Shown one piece after another: positions 13,685 through 20,502 of a stretch of 25,476 nt of DNA. Source of the stretch: a virus. The translations under genes and the position numbers were made by a program. The notes below the pieces were generated by a model, which was not told the origin of the DNA, made no database searches, and worked only from the letters and a program-made list of their open reading frames with translations. Within the stretch, counting starts at the first letter, position 1; each line of letters starts with the position of its first letter. Location: positions 1 through 25,476 of IMG/VR virus record IMGVR_UViG_3300010885_065766; one strand, 5' to 3'.

Positions 13685-14113
13685 TTAGCCTCCCAATGTC
13701 AGAACAAATTGTGTTCTTCCATCTGAACTCACTCCAGAATCTTGATGAATTTTTATCGGTGGATTTTGCATCACAAGATTGAAAACTCTAACCTCTTCAT
13801 CTGTGTCAGCATCCACGACCAAATGTTTTAATTTTAATTTTTTTTGGCAGTAAATAAACATCCCTCTTGTGTTTTCTACAAATCTTTCTTCAGTGTCTGC
13901 GTTGTATGACCCAAGGTAACCAGAGCTGCTGTCTCCTAAAATTGTAAAAAACAGCGTGTTGCCGATCTGTTTTGCTTTTACCATTTTGTGAGTTAGCTGC
14001 GCTACTGCACCTGCGAGCATCGCTTGCATTGGATGAGGCTGTGGGTTTCCTTGCAGACTTTCGACCACAATCTCAAAAGAGTTCAATAGTTTTTCTCGTG
14101 AATCTGTAGGCAT
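13685..14113 (-). CDS. hypothetical virion-associated protein, 142 aa
   Basis: This globular alpha/beta protein of 142 residues has a helical N-terminus (REKLLNSFEIVVESLQGNPQ) followed by alternating strands (GNTLFFTILGD, GYLGSYNADT, LKHLVVDADT, TQFVLTLGG). I do not recognise a family with certainty; size, position between ejection-type genes and nozzle genes, and the strand-rich second half are loosely reminiscent of T7 gp13-like (acetyltransferase-fold) internal proteins, a weak comparison. It is spaced 1 and 4 bases from its neighbours and is part of the late transcript. Confidence 0.65.
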   Translation of the reverse strand: MPTDSREKLLNSFEIVVESLQGNPQPHPMQAMLAGAVAQLTHKMVKAKQIGNTLFFTILGDSSSGYLGSYNADTEERFVENTRGMFIYCQKKLKLKHLVVDADTDEEVRVFNLVMQNPPIKIHQDSGVSSDGRTQFVLTLGG

Positions 14114-14117
14114 TTTG

Positions 14118-14351
14118 TTACCCTATTATATTCATAATTCCGACCAAGTTCTCAGCCCACTCCTGCCAGCTTTCGAACCCTCTCTGATCAGGCACACCGG
14201 AGTTTACAAAATATCCAATGCCTTGCATACCATCAGCCCAATTACGCCAATTTTCTTCTTCAGCCGTGCCAAGCTGATTCGCTGCGAACAACTCAGCCAT
14301 CCTAGCGCACCACTCATCCCAAGACAGACCTCGTGGGTCAATTGTTACCAT
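14118..14351 (-). CDS. small acidic Trp-rich phage protein, 77 aa
   Basis: 77 residues with six tryptophans and strongly acidic helices (GLSWDEWCARMAELFAANQL; EENWRNWADGMQGIGYF; FESWQEWAENLVGIMN). The repeated W-x-x-W-A pattern suggests two similar helical hairpins packing on a partner. Its first base is the last base of the upstream nozzle gene's stop codon, so it is translated right after it. Such small proteins are common next to nozzle genes in podovirus-like genomes, but no function is known to me. Confidence 0.7.
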   Translation of the reverse strand: MVTIDPRGLSWDEWCARMAELFAANQLGTAEEENWRNWADGMQGIGYFVNSGVPDQRGFESWQEWAENLVGIMNIIG

Positions 14352-16609
14352 CAGGGATTACCTGTAGAACGCTCATCACCCATGTCGGTGCTCAGCAAGA
14401 CATTACCCATCTCATAATTACCATTGAAGGTGTTGCTTGTAAATCTTAATCGCATCTCACGACGTTGTTCACGCATGTCAATTTTAAGCGTGGTGCCATC
14501 AAAGTAATAAGGGTCAGAAACGACATCAACATCTTCCGCATAACCTTTACCGTAAATTGTCACACTCATTTGACCAGACTGCACAAAGTCAGGTTCAACT
14601 CGCTCCAAGCGTATCCATTTGTTGTCACCTAACAGTTGCTGATTTCCTGGACCACCTGTCACCCAACCGATGTTGTTGGTTTCAAAATAAGAGTTGACTG
14701 CATCGACGTTGGTATACAAAATTTTATCCGTGCCGATTTCATGCTGCCATAAACTGTAGTTCGGGAAAACAGTTGGGGTAATAGTCAAACCAGTTCCAGA
14801 ACCTGACAAAGCTGTTGTAGCAGTGGTTGCGGAAAATGTGTTTGAATAATTACCACCACTGATGATCGTTATACCTGTTGCAGGACCAGTAGCACCGCCA
14901 CCTGAAATCGAAGTTACGGAAACGCTTCCTGGAGTTCCATTGCCATTGACACGTATAACGTCATTCACCGCATAGCCTGTACCACCTGCAGAAACAGAAG
15001 CTGAACTTAAAAAGTAGCCAGAAAAAGTATTATCAGCCCAGATTGGATATTTAAAAACTTCAGAAAACAAACCAGCAGAGCGGGTTGCTCCATCAGCGAA
15101 CCCAGCATCATACCAAACTTTTTCTCTTACGTTATAAATAAGAGCGTTGTTGCACTCTGTAGAGGTGCCAGAAGGATAGAACCACCAAATCTCACCCCAT
15201 CGAGGTATTTTGGTCGCCCAGACTTTTTGACGCTGATCGTAATTAATATTGTCAAAAAAGAAATTAAGGTTAGCTTCGTTTTTGATTTCTTGAACGACAC
15301 CGTTGTAAGCCAAAAATCTATCCACACCACACCAGTAAATGATGCCGTCATATTCAATAACACTTTGAGAAGACATAATTGACGTTTGAGTAGATATAAT
15401 ATCATAACGCCAATAAACCGTAGAAGTGCCTACTGTTTGTGGTGCTAAAGAAACACGAGTTAGTTGATCAAGCGACCAAAACAATCCAGAAGGAGAAGTT
15501 GTACCACCTCGCAGCGCCATACCTTTGACAATTTTTGTTGCAGAGACATTGTTCGAGTTTGCGTCCGCAGCTGTCCAGTTTGTAAAGTCACCCGCACTGC
15601 TATTTTGAATCAGACCATTGTTGCCATAAACGAACAGGTAAGGATAAAGTAGGCAAGCACCGCCAGAAACTGAAATCTGATTGTCAAAAGTAATCGCATT
15701 GTTTTGTGCAGGTGTGGTCGAAGTTGATACGTTGACAACTGTGTTGGCGCTGCCTGTAAAGGTTACAGAAGAGCCAGAAGTGCCGACAGTTTGGGAAACG
15801 CTAACGGTGTATGTTCCAAGACCGCCTATACCAGTTACTAGGGCAGTAATTGTTGTCCCTGCAGCTATACCCACAGTGCTTGTACCTGTGATCTTCTGAC
15901 CCACATATAAAGCACCTACGTTGGCTGTAACAGTTAGCGTAGTACCCGCAATGTAACCTGTAATCGTGCTGTTGGCGTAAACAATAGGAGGAGGAGAAAC
16001 AACAGTCGTGCCAGCAGTAATACCAGTGCCTGTGACAAGCTGGTTCAAACCAATCCTGTAATCAGACTGACCAATTATAATTACAGTTCCGTTTTGGTAT
16101 GTCGGCAGAGAGGCAGAACCCGTTATGGTAAAAACCCCCACAGGACTTAACGTGCCTCCAGGAAATGAACCAGAAAGGACAGGAGAGTTAACGGTGCTGT
16201 CAATGTTGGTTAAATTTTTTCCAGGATGAGCGACAACCTGCATGCCTGTTTGCGATGAGTTGTAGCCAACGTCAAACTGCCAAAGATTGTTCGGACTCGC
16301 TGTGAAGCCAGAGCTAGGTGTTACATCTGTTGGTCCAAAACCAATACCTGCGTTGTTACCTGTAATCCAATATTTTAAAAAACTAGAAGAGCCTGAATAA
16401 ACATAGTTCAAGCCTGATTGGGATTGCATAACCATCCCACGACTTATCTCTGGTGCGTTTGAAAATAATGCTCTATAACCACCGATCTTTCTCGGTCTGC
16501 CACGCTGAAAACGAACCCATTGACCATCCACAAACATAGGAGCGTCAAACAGGGTTCCGTCTCTTTGGATCCCAGCATTTATTTTCAGAGATATAACTTT
16601 AGCTGTCAA
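14351..16609 (-). CDS. tail nozzle / P22 gp10-like stabilisation protein with inserted modules, 752 aa
   Basis: Residues 1-80 ([20 protein letters not shown], then [18 protein letters not shown]) and ~340-540 ([37 protein letters not shown]) look like the beta-propeller of phage nozzle proteins related to P22 gp10. Two foreign-looking inserts split it: a Gly/Thr module (~216-280) and a [11 protein letters not shown] type beta module (~533-613). The C-terminus ([30 protein letters not shown]) is typical for the family. The start is TTG 16609, overlapping the preceding stop as TTGA; no ATG occurs before residue 25, which is inside the conserved part. Role: lower end of the tail channel. Confidence 0.75.
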   Translation of the reverse strand: MTAKVISLKINAGIQRDGTLFDAPMFVDGQWVRFQRGRPRKIGGYRALFSNAPEISRGMVMQSQSGLNYVYSGSSSFLKYWITGNNAGIGFGPTDVTPSSGFTASPNNLWQFDVGYNSSQTGMQVVAHPGKNLTNIDSTVNSPVLSGSFPGGTLSPVGVFTITGSASLPTYQNGTVIIIGQSDYRIGLNQLVTGTGITAGTTVVSPPPIVYANSTITGYIAGTTLTVTANVGALYVGQKITGTSTVGIAAGTTITALVTGIGGLGTYTVSVSQTVGTSGSSVTFTGSANTVVNVSTSTTPAQNNAITFDNQISVSGGACLLYPYLFVYGNNGLIQNSSAGDFTNWTAADANSNNVSATKIVKGMALRGGTTSPSGLFWSLDQLTRVSLAPQTVGTSTVYWRYDIISTQTSIMSSQSVIEYDGIIYWCGVDRFLAYNGVVQEIKNEANLNFFFDNINYDQRQKVWATKIPRWGEIWWFYPSGTSTECNNALIYNVREKVWYDAGFADGATRSAGLFSEVFKYPIWADNTFSGYFLSSASVSAGGTGYAVNDVIRVNGNGTPGSVSVTSISGGGATGPATGITIISGGNYSNTFSATTATTALSGSGTGLTITPTVFPNYSLWQHEIGTDKILYTNVDAVNSYFETNNIGWVTGGPGNQQLLGDNKWIRLERVEPDFVQSGQMSVTIYGKGYAEDVDVVSDPYYFDGTTLKIDMREQRREMRLRFTSNTFNGNYEMGNVLLSTDMGDERSTGNP
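14770..15006 (-). repeat. inserted GGxGYxVND-type beta module in the nozzle gene
   Basis: The encoded segment [20 protein letters not shown] then [20 protein letters not shown]...NYSNTF is a Gly/Thr-rich beta module that also circulates among unrelated phage and environmental fibre proteins. It sits between two conserved propeller segments, as an insertion would. Single copy in this window. Confidence 0.55.
15770..15964 (-). repeat. shared Gly/Thr module, copy in nozzle gene
   Basis: Encodes residues ~216-280: [20 protein letters not shown]...[14 protein letters not shown]...[12 protein letters not shown]. The same plan (TGxIxGTTLTV, a ~10-residue linker ending GxxIxG, GTxITALGTG, GTYTVSxSQTV) is found in the 980-aa and 256-aa genes. 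Bases 15786-15818 match 21902-21934 at 28 of 33 positions. Confidence 0.8.
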
Positions 16610-17856
16610 AATGACCCCGCCCCAATAGCCACAGCGATTAAGTTCGTCGCTGTGAATTGATACCTTTGGATTTGGTTGATTGAAATGTCAACCTCTGATG
16701 TTGCACCACTTCCAACAAAATAAACACCTGTTGTAGTTTCAGCTCCAGTTACTGTTGGCGCAACAGCAGAACCGTTAGCCAAGTTTAGCGGTGAAGTAAC
16801 TGACCCAGAAGCAGAGGAAGTTGCGTTATAAACATTTGTTCCATCACTAACCAAAAGAGCGACTTTGCCTTGGGTTACAAGAACACCCACACTGCCAGAG
16901 GCTGATGTTTTTACAGTTACGGTAAAAGTACCACTGGTGTTGTTGTAAAAACTATACAACTGAACGGTCGGTGGAAGGATGATCGTCTGGGCAGCGGTTA
17001 GAGTTCCAGTTAAAGTTTGAATCGTGCTTGATGCTTGAAGGGAAGTTTCTGTAATCGTACCGCTGTTTGCAGCCAGCGTTAGCTGAGTGTAAGGAAAAGC
17101 GTTTGACCTTCCGTAAGCAAACGAGTACCAAGTCGTACCAGCAGAAACTAAAACAAGCGACTCACCTAGCTGAAGCTGCTGATTCGAGCTGCCGTCAATA
17201 AGGTCTGTATTGCTTGGGTAACCAGCTGGGTTCAACGTCAATATACCTGTTCCATCATTTTTAATAATGGTGAACCAGTTAGCTGTAACTGAGGAGGCAG
17301 AGGGCAGCGTTATAATCCCTGCACCACCTGTCCAAACGATCATTTGAGCTCTGGCAGCTGAAGTTAAAGTCGTAGCGGAGCTTAGTGTTTGAACAACGTA
17401 TTGTTGATTCAGTGTCGTGCTAAGGGCAACCAAACCCGCACCAGCGAGTGAAGCAGCATTAGCGGCAGAAGTACCTGCACCAAAAGTTATAGCCGACCAA
17501 GAGCCATTGGCAGTTGTGTTGTCTGTCAGGTAAATATAAACCGCAATGCCAGACGCTACACCTGTGGGGATTGAAGCGATTGTGTTTCCGCTTATGTCTG
17601 TAACGGTAAAAGTATTCGCCCCAACGTTGCGGATTAAAACAGCTTGGCCAGTCGACACTTGAAGAGCTGTCGGAAGTAGCAGGTTCAAACCCGCAGTTAA
17701 CGCTGAAACTTCAATAATATTCGCAACCACATTTGTGGTGTCGTTGCCATTGATTGGCCATTGCAGGGTCGTGCTTGCAGAAATGGTTAGAGATTCGTAA
17801 CCAACCTGTGCAGGTGAAATTGTTTGTGCTGTAAACGGATTTGTATAAGTAGTCAT
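16606..17856 (-). CDS. beta-rich virion protein (tail fibre / head-fibre-like), 416 aa
   Basis: The protein is almost entirely Thr/Ser/Ala/Gly/Val-rich short beta strands, with no cysteine. The start ([20 protein letters not shown]) followed by [20 protein letters not shown] and repeated blocks ([60 protein letters not shown]) resembles phage fibre or capsid-decoration proteins built of repeated beta blocks. The C-terminal ~70 residues ([20 protein letters not shown]) look like a separate small domain. The junction with the adaptor gene is TAATCATG and it overlaps the nozzle gene by 4 bases, so the three are co-translated. Exact location in the virion cannot be decided from sequence. Confidence 0.7.
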   Translation of the reverse strand: MTTYTNPFTAQTISPAQVGYESLTISASTTLQWPINGNDTTNVVANIIEVSALTAGLNLLLPTALQVSTGQAVLIRNVGANTFTVTDISGNTIASIPTGVASGIAVYIYLTDNTTANGSWSAITFGAGTSAANAASLAGAGLVALSTTLNQQYVVQTLSSATTLTSAARAQMIVWTGGAGIITLPSASSVTANWFTIIKNDGTGILTLNPAGYPSNTDLIDGSSNQQLQLGESLVLVSAGTTWYSFAYGRSNAFPYTQLTLAANSGTITETSLQASSTIQTLTGTLTAAQTIILPPTVQLYSFYNNTSGTFTVTVKTSASGSVGVLVTQGKVALLVSDGTNVYNATSSASGSVTSPLNLANGSAVAPTVTGAETTTGVYFVGSGATSEVDISINQIQRYQFTATNLIAVAIGAGSF

Positions 17857-17858
17857 GA

Positions 17859-18488
17859 TTACGAATCCTGAACGATTGTTTGACGATCAGCAAGACGAGT
17901 TTTGTCTTCATTTGACAACAATTGAATCGCTTCTGTGTATTTCTGCTGAAATATTTGCCGCTGATCATTTTTCAAAAACGGCATAGCTTGCAGCAATGTT
18001 CCGAAAATGACCGCATTCGGTGCATTTTGAGTCGCCCAATTTGTCTGATTTGTGGAAGACAAAGGATTGAGACGCTCGTAATAAAGCACCTCAAAAGGAT
18101 AGGACTGATCAGGAGTGGGAGAAACTAGCCAGTGTCCGTAGTCGTAATCAGCATAGTACAAGGGCTGACCTGCGGCAGTGCCAGAATTGTAATTTAATAA
18201 ATATTCGTATTTTCTCAGCAATATGGGGTTTGGCACATTGTTAACAGTGACATTCATTGAAACTGTTTTTCGCCACCTAGCTGGTTTAGCAATGATTGGG
18301 TTACCAGCGTTCATAACGCTTTCAACGACAACCTGCTGACCCAAAGTTTTTATTTGCTGGGCTAATTCAAATTCACAAAGTGTAATGAATGTTGGAATTT
18401 GATTTACGACAGCAGCATCATTACGCTCGAGATATTGTTCAACCGTAGTGATCAAATTGTCATAAGTAAGAACAAATGAGGCAGTCAT
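17859..18488 (-). CDS. phage adaptor (head-tail connector) protein, SU10-adaptor-like, 209 aa
   Basis: Helical 209-residue protein beginning MTASFVLTYDNLITTVEQYL, then PTFITLCEFELAQQIKTLGQ and KPARWRKTVSMNVTVNNVPN, with a middle beta hairpin/loop (LLRKYEYLLNYNSG; QPLYYADYDYGHWLVSPTPD) and a closing helical segment (FGTLLQAMPFLKNDQRQIFQ; YTEAIQLLSNEDKTRLADRQ). This order matches the adaptor family described for SU10-like podoviruses, which rings the portal and receives the nozzle. Adjacent nozzle-type gene supports this. ATG 18488 is preceded by AAAGGCG. Confidence 0.8.
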   Translation of the reverse strand: MTASFVLTYDNLITTVEQYLERNDAAVVNQIPTFITLCEFELAQQIKTLGQQVVVESVMNAGNPIIAKPARWRKTVSMNVTVNNVPNPILLRKYEYLLNYNSGTAAGQPLYYADYDYGHWLVSPTPDQSYPFEVLYYERLNPLSSTNQTNWATQNAPNAVIFGTLLQAMPFLKNDQRQIFQQKYTEAIQLLSNEDKTRLADRQTIVQDS

Positions 18489-18500
18489 TTTATTCGCCTT

Positions 18501-18977
18501 TTAACTTAAATAAAACGCACGTTCATCTTTGCGTCGGTTATCAAGTCCTTTCAAGACTTTCCCGCCAGCTTTGTTATATTTCAAAAATTCGTCGGCAGCT
18601 CCTTCGTAGTCGCCTCTGTTATGCTTTTGTCGCAGTGTGCTTCTTTGTAAAGTGCCCAAACCTACATTAAAGGAAAAACTGACCAAAGCGTCCAGCCAGT
18701 TTTGCTTGCCACCAGCATTAGGGCAATATTTAAGAACTCCACGTTCAAATTTCTCAAGGTCTTTTGCAAGTATTGCATCGACTTCTTCCATTGTAAACAA
18801 ACGATCCCAGCCAGTTGGGCAAGGCATGCAAATTCTTTGGTCAACCTTCATACTGCACTGATTGGGGTCAATTACATGACCAACCCCAATCGTCCACAGC
18901 TTCGCTGGGCACTGATAGGGTTTCAACCGCACCCCCTCATGGTGCTTAATCAAATTTAAGGCTTTGGCGCTTATCAT
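18501..18977 (-). CDS. endolysin, GH24 lysozyme (muramidase)
   Basis: Hydrolyses the peptidoglycan N-acetylmuramic acid-GlcNAc bond. In 158 residues the catalytic cleft reads HHEGVRLKPYQCPAKLWTIG: E14, then C23 eight residues later and T29 five after that, the E-8-C-5-T arrangement used by P1 Lyz-type and many Gram-negative phage lysozymes instead of E-8-D-5-T of T4. GVGH and the C-terminal LVSFSFNVGLGTLQRSTLRQ block are conserved family features. There is no signal peptide or SAR anchor, so export depends on the holin. The ATG overlaps the stop of a 25-codon micro-ORF (ATGA). Confidence 0.93.
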   Translation of the reverse strand: MISAKALNLIKHHEGVRLKPYQCPAKLWTIGVGHVIDPNQCSMKVDQRICMPCPTGWDRLFTMEEVDAILAKDLEKFERGVLKYCPNAGGKQNWLDALVSFSFNVGLGTLQRSTLRQKHNRGDYEGAADEFLKYNKAGGKVLKGLDNRRKDERAFYLS

Positions 18978-19051
18978 TTGGGCAAATGCAGAATTAAATA
19001 AGAACTAGCTAACACGGTAACCAGCATCCTGAAATAAATAGCGTAGATCAT
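18974..19051 (-). CDS. 25-aa hydrophobic micro-ORF between holin and endolysin
   Basis: ATG at 19051 overlaps the holin's TGA (ATGA, 19051-19048); its own TGA (18976-18974) overlaps the lysozyme ATG (18977) as ATGA. The 25-residue peptide begins MIYAIYFRMLVTVL and is hydrophobic throughout (ASSYLILHL), ending Pro-Lys: a single membrane helix. It occupies the whole space between two well-defined lysis genes with perfect coupling at both ends, unlikely for noncoding sequence. The role could be a holin antagonist, a lysis accessory, or only a reinitiation bridge; sequence does not decide. Confidence 0.55.
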   Translation of the reverse strand: MIYAIYFRMLVTVLASSYLILHLPK

Positions 19052-19563
19052 TTCCCAAATGCTCTTCCACCGAAATGAAAAGCAATTATACTGGCAAAAA
19101 GAGCCTGAGTCTCATCATCCCACAGTTGATTTGCTAAGGTATTAAAGTCGACACCGCTAGTAATCCCTTTATAAGCTAAAGTTGCATCTATGGCTACTAG
19201 TAAGAAGAAAAACCCATAGGTGATCACAGGTCTAACACTGGCTCGCAAGTCTTTCATCCAGCCAGACGTTCCTTCATTTAAGGAGATGTCATGAGCATAA
19301 ATGGCTTGCATTTCAGCTTTCTGAGCGTCAACTAAAGACACCTTTTCAGCAGACTGAGTCTGGGTTTTAATCTCATCAAGTTTAATCTCTTCAATGTGTT
19401 GCTGGGCTAAGTAACCTGCAGCGGCTAATTGAAGTTCACGATCTGTTTGCAGTTGGGCTAATTTTAGCTCGTGGCTCTTATCAGCTTTGTCTTGAAAAAA
19501 ATCAAGTATTTTAGGCAAACCACCCATCAGGAATGAAACTAATGTTGAAAATATGGTAAGCAT
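19048..19563 (-). CDS. 3-TM holin (GTA_holin_3TM family)
   Basis: 171 residues with the plan of the GTA_holin_3TM family: an N-terminal hydrophobic/amphipathic segment (LTIFSTLVSFLMGGLPKILD), a long charged coiled region (~24-110, DKSHELKLAQLQTDRELQLA), then WMKDLRASVRPVITYGFFFL with LVAIDATLAY as a second membrane helix, and a C-terminal ALFASIIAFHFGGRAFGK that ends the family characteristically. It permeabilises the inner membrane to let the lysozyme reach the cell wall. Start ATG 19563 has AAAGGTGA upstream and lies next to the 97-aa gene stop. Confidence 0.85.
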   Translation of the reverse strand: MLTIFSTLVSFLMGGLPKILDFFQDKADKSHELKLAQLQTDRELQLAAAGYLAQQHIEEIKLDEIKTQTQSAEKVSLVDAQKAEMQAIYAHDISLNEGTSGWMKDLRASVRPVITYGFFFLLVAIDATLAYKGITSGVDFNTLANQLWDDETQALFASIIAFHFGGRAFGK

Positions 19564-19856
19564 TATTCACCTTTCATTTCTAATAAAATTCTAACTCGCA
19601 ACTCTCGCATTTTTCTTGCTTCTTCCATTGCCATAGCTGTTGCATTATTCATGTCCATGTACGCTATGCCCATTACAGGCAAAACTAGAACTAGCACAAT
19701 ACACAATACCAATACGGTAATGAGTAAAGACCACGGAATGTTTGGCTCGTCCTTATCAGCACCATCACCCATAGAAACCATAATATTATGAACGCGACCG
19801 CTAGAATTAACGTCATCTGCTCCGCGATTTTTCTTTTTAAACTTGCCCGTCGCCAT
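19563..19856 (-). CDS. 97-aa membrane protein of the lysis cassette, nested start
   Basis: Basic cytoplasmic start (MATGKFKKKNR), a stretch GRVHNIMVSMGDGADKDEPN, then one strongly hydrophobic segment (WSLLITVLVLCIVLVLVLPV; ~42-66) and an Ala/Met/Glu/Arg C-terminal helix (ATAMAMEEARKMRELRVRIL). It starts inside the upstream 181-aa gene in another frame; 166 bases are shared. AGGTGG five bases before the ATG supports initiation. The wording IPWS-hydrophobic-PVMGI-DMNNA recurs, as I recall it, in small membrane proteins of related phages, so it is a real gene. Orientation (N-in, coiled C-terminus outside) would fit an i-spanin-like role but this is not shown. Confidence 0.75.
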   Translation of the reverse strand: MATGKFKKKNRGADDVNSSGRVHNIMVSMGDGADKDEPNIPWSLLITVLVLCIVLVLVLPVMGIAYMDMNNATAMAMEEARKMRELRVRILLEMKGE

Positions 19857-20236
19857 TGAGCCACCTGTTGCTTTAGTAACTCTTGCCGCTGAACCTCTGC
19901 ACGTTCTGCTTTAATCTTGTCACGCATCACTTCAAATTCAGACCAGATAGCACCCAACTCTTTTGGGGCTTGATAAACCATCATTTCTCTTAATTCAGTT
20001 TCCAGCCTTTGCATTTCTTTTTGCGCCAAGATCCGATTAAATGCTTCTTGGTTAACCGAGAGTTCAGGGTCGCGAGTTTTCTTTGCTTTTAACTCTTCTT
20101 CGTGAACATGTTTTTCAAGTTGCTGATGCGCTTTAAAAAAGTTTCCCAAATGGCTGCTAATGTCAGCAACAACATCTTTGGCTTGACCATAGGCATCGAC
20201 AAGCTCCATGCCTTGCGCTTTGTATTCTTGATACAT
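19691..20236 (-). CDS. coiled-coil protein with C-terminal membrane anchor, 181 aa (may start earlier)
   Basis: The conventional ATG at 20236 (AAGG 7 bases before it) gives 181 residues: charged helical region with KAHQQLEKHVHEEELKAKKT and QEAFNRILAQKEMQRLETEL, REMMVYQAPKELGAIWSEFE in the middle (a block I recall from related phage proteins), and a C-terminal membrane helix (MTLILAVAFIILWFLWVMVL). The frame is open back to 20302, adding residues EPLTILAAAKLAASAIKQGC, which resembles the true N-terminus of this family; the only possible start for it is ATT at 20302, one base after the previous stop. The 3' end overlaps the 97-aa gene by 166 bases. Function unknown. Confidence 0.75.
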   Translation of the reverse strand: MYQEYKAQGMELVDAYGQAKDVVADISSHLGNFFKAHQQLEKHVHEEELKAKKTRDPELSVNQEAFNRILAQKEMQRLETELREMMVYQAPKELGAIWSEFEVMRDKIKAERAEVQRQELLKQQVAQWRRASLKRKIAEQMTLILAVAFIILWFLWVMVLIRTSQTFRGLYSLPYWYCVLC

Positions 20237-20303
20237 AGCGCAGCCTTGTTTAATTGCGCTTGCAGCCAGTTTTGCAGCTGCAAGAATAGTAAGTGGTTCA
20301 ATT

Positions 20304-20498
20304 TTATAAACCTAACAATTTTTTAACAAACTCAGCAGCAACTCCAGGACCAAAAAGCAGTATGAGCATTATGGCGTAAAGAATATACTCAATTTTGCTC
20401 ATTCGTTTTTCACCGGCATTTAGTTGATTGCAGATCTGTTCGTATCTTTGAGCACAGATAGCTTCGTGAACTGCAAAATTTTTTTCTAAATCATTCAT
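20304..20498 (-). CDS. 64-aa small membrane protein, XhlA-like plan
   Basis: An N-terminal soluble helix (MNDLEKNFAVHEAICAQRYE) with Lys/Glu heptads leads into KIEYILYAIMLILLFGPG, one membrane segment, and a short amphipathic end (AAEFVKKLLGL). The coiled helix plus one C-terminal membrane helix is the plan of XhlA-type lysis accessory proteins, which fits the neighbourhood, but the family is not proven. ATG 20498 is preceded by AGGCTGA, which includes the stop of the 980-aa fibre gene. Confidence 0.7.
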   Translation of the reverse strand: MNDLEKNFAVHEAICAQRYEQICNQLNAGEKRMSKIEYILYAIMLILLFGPGVAAEFVKKLLGL

Positions 20499-20502
20499 TT
20501 GA

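Noticed and set aside
14115-14417. 100-aa open frame on the + strand
   Set aside because: It is antisense to the clear 77-aa and nozzle genes and has no convincing ribosome site or domain.
19563-20236. Spanin pair (Rz/Rz1) call for the overlapping 97-aa and 181-aa genes
   Set aside because: Neither has a lipobox, and the 181-aa protein has its membrane helix at the C-terminus; arrangement alone is not enough.
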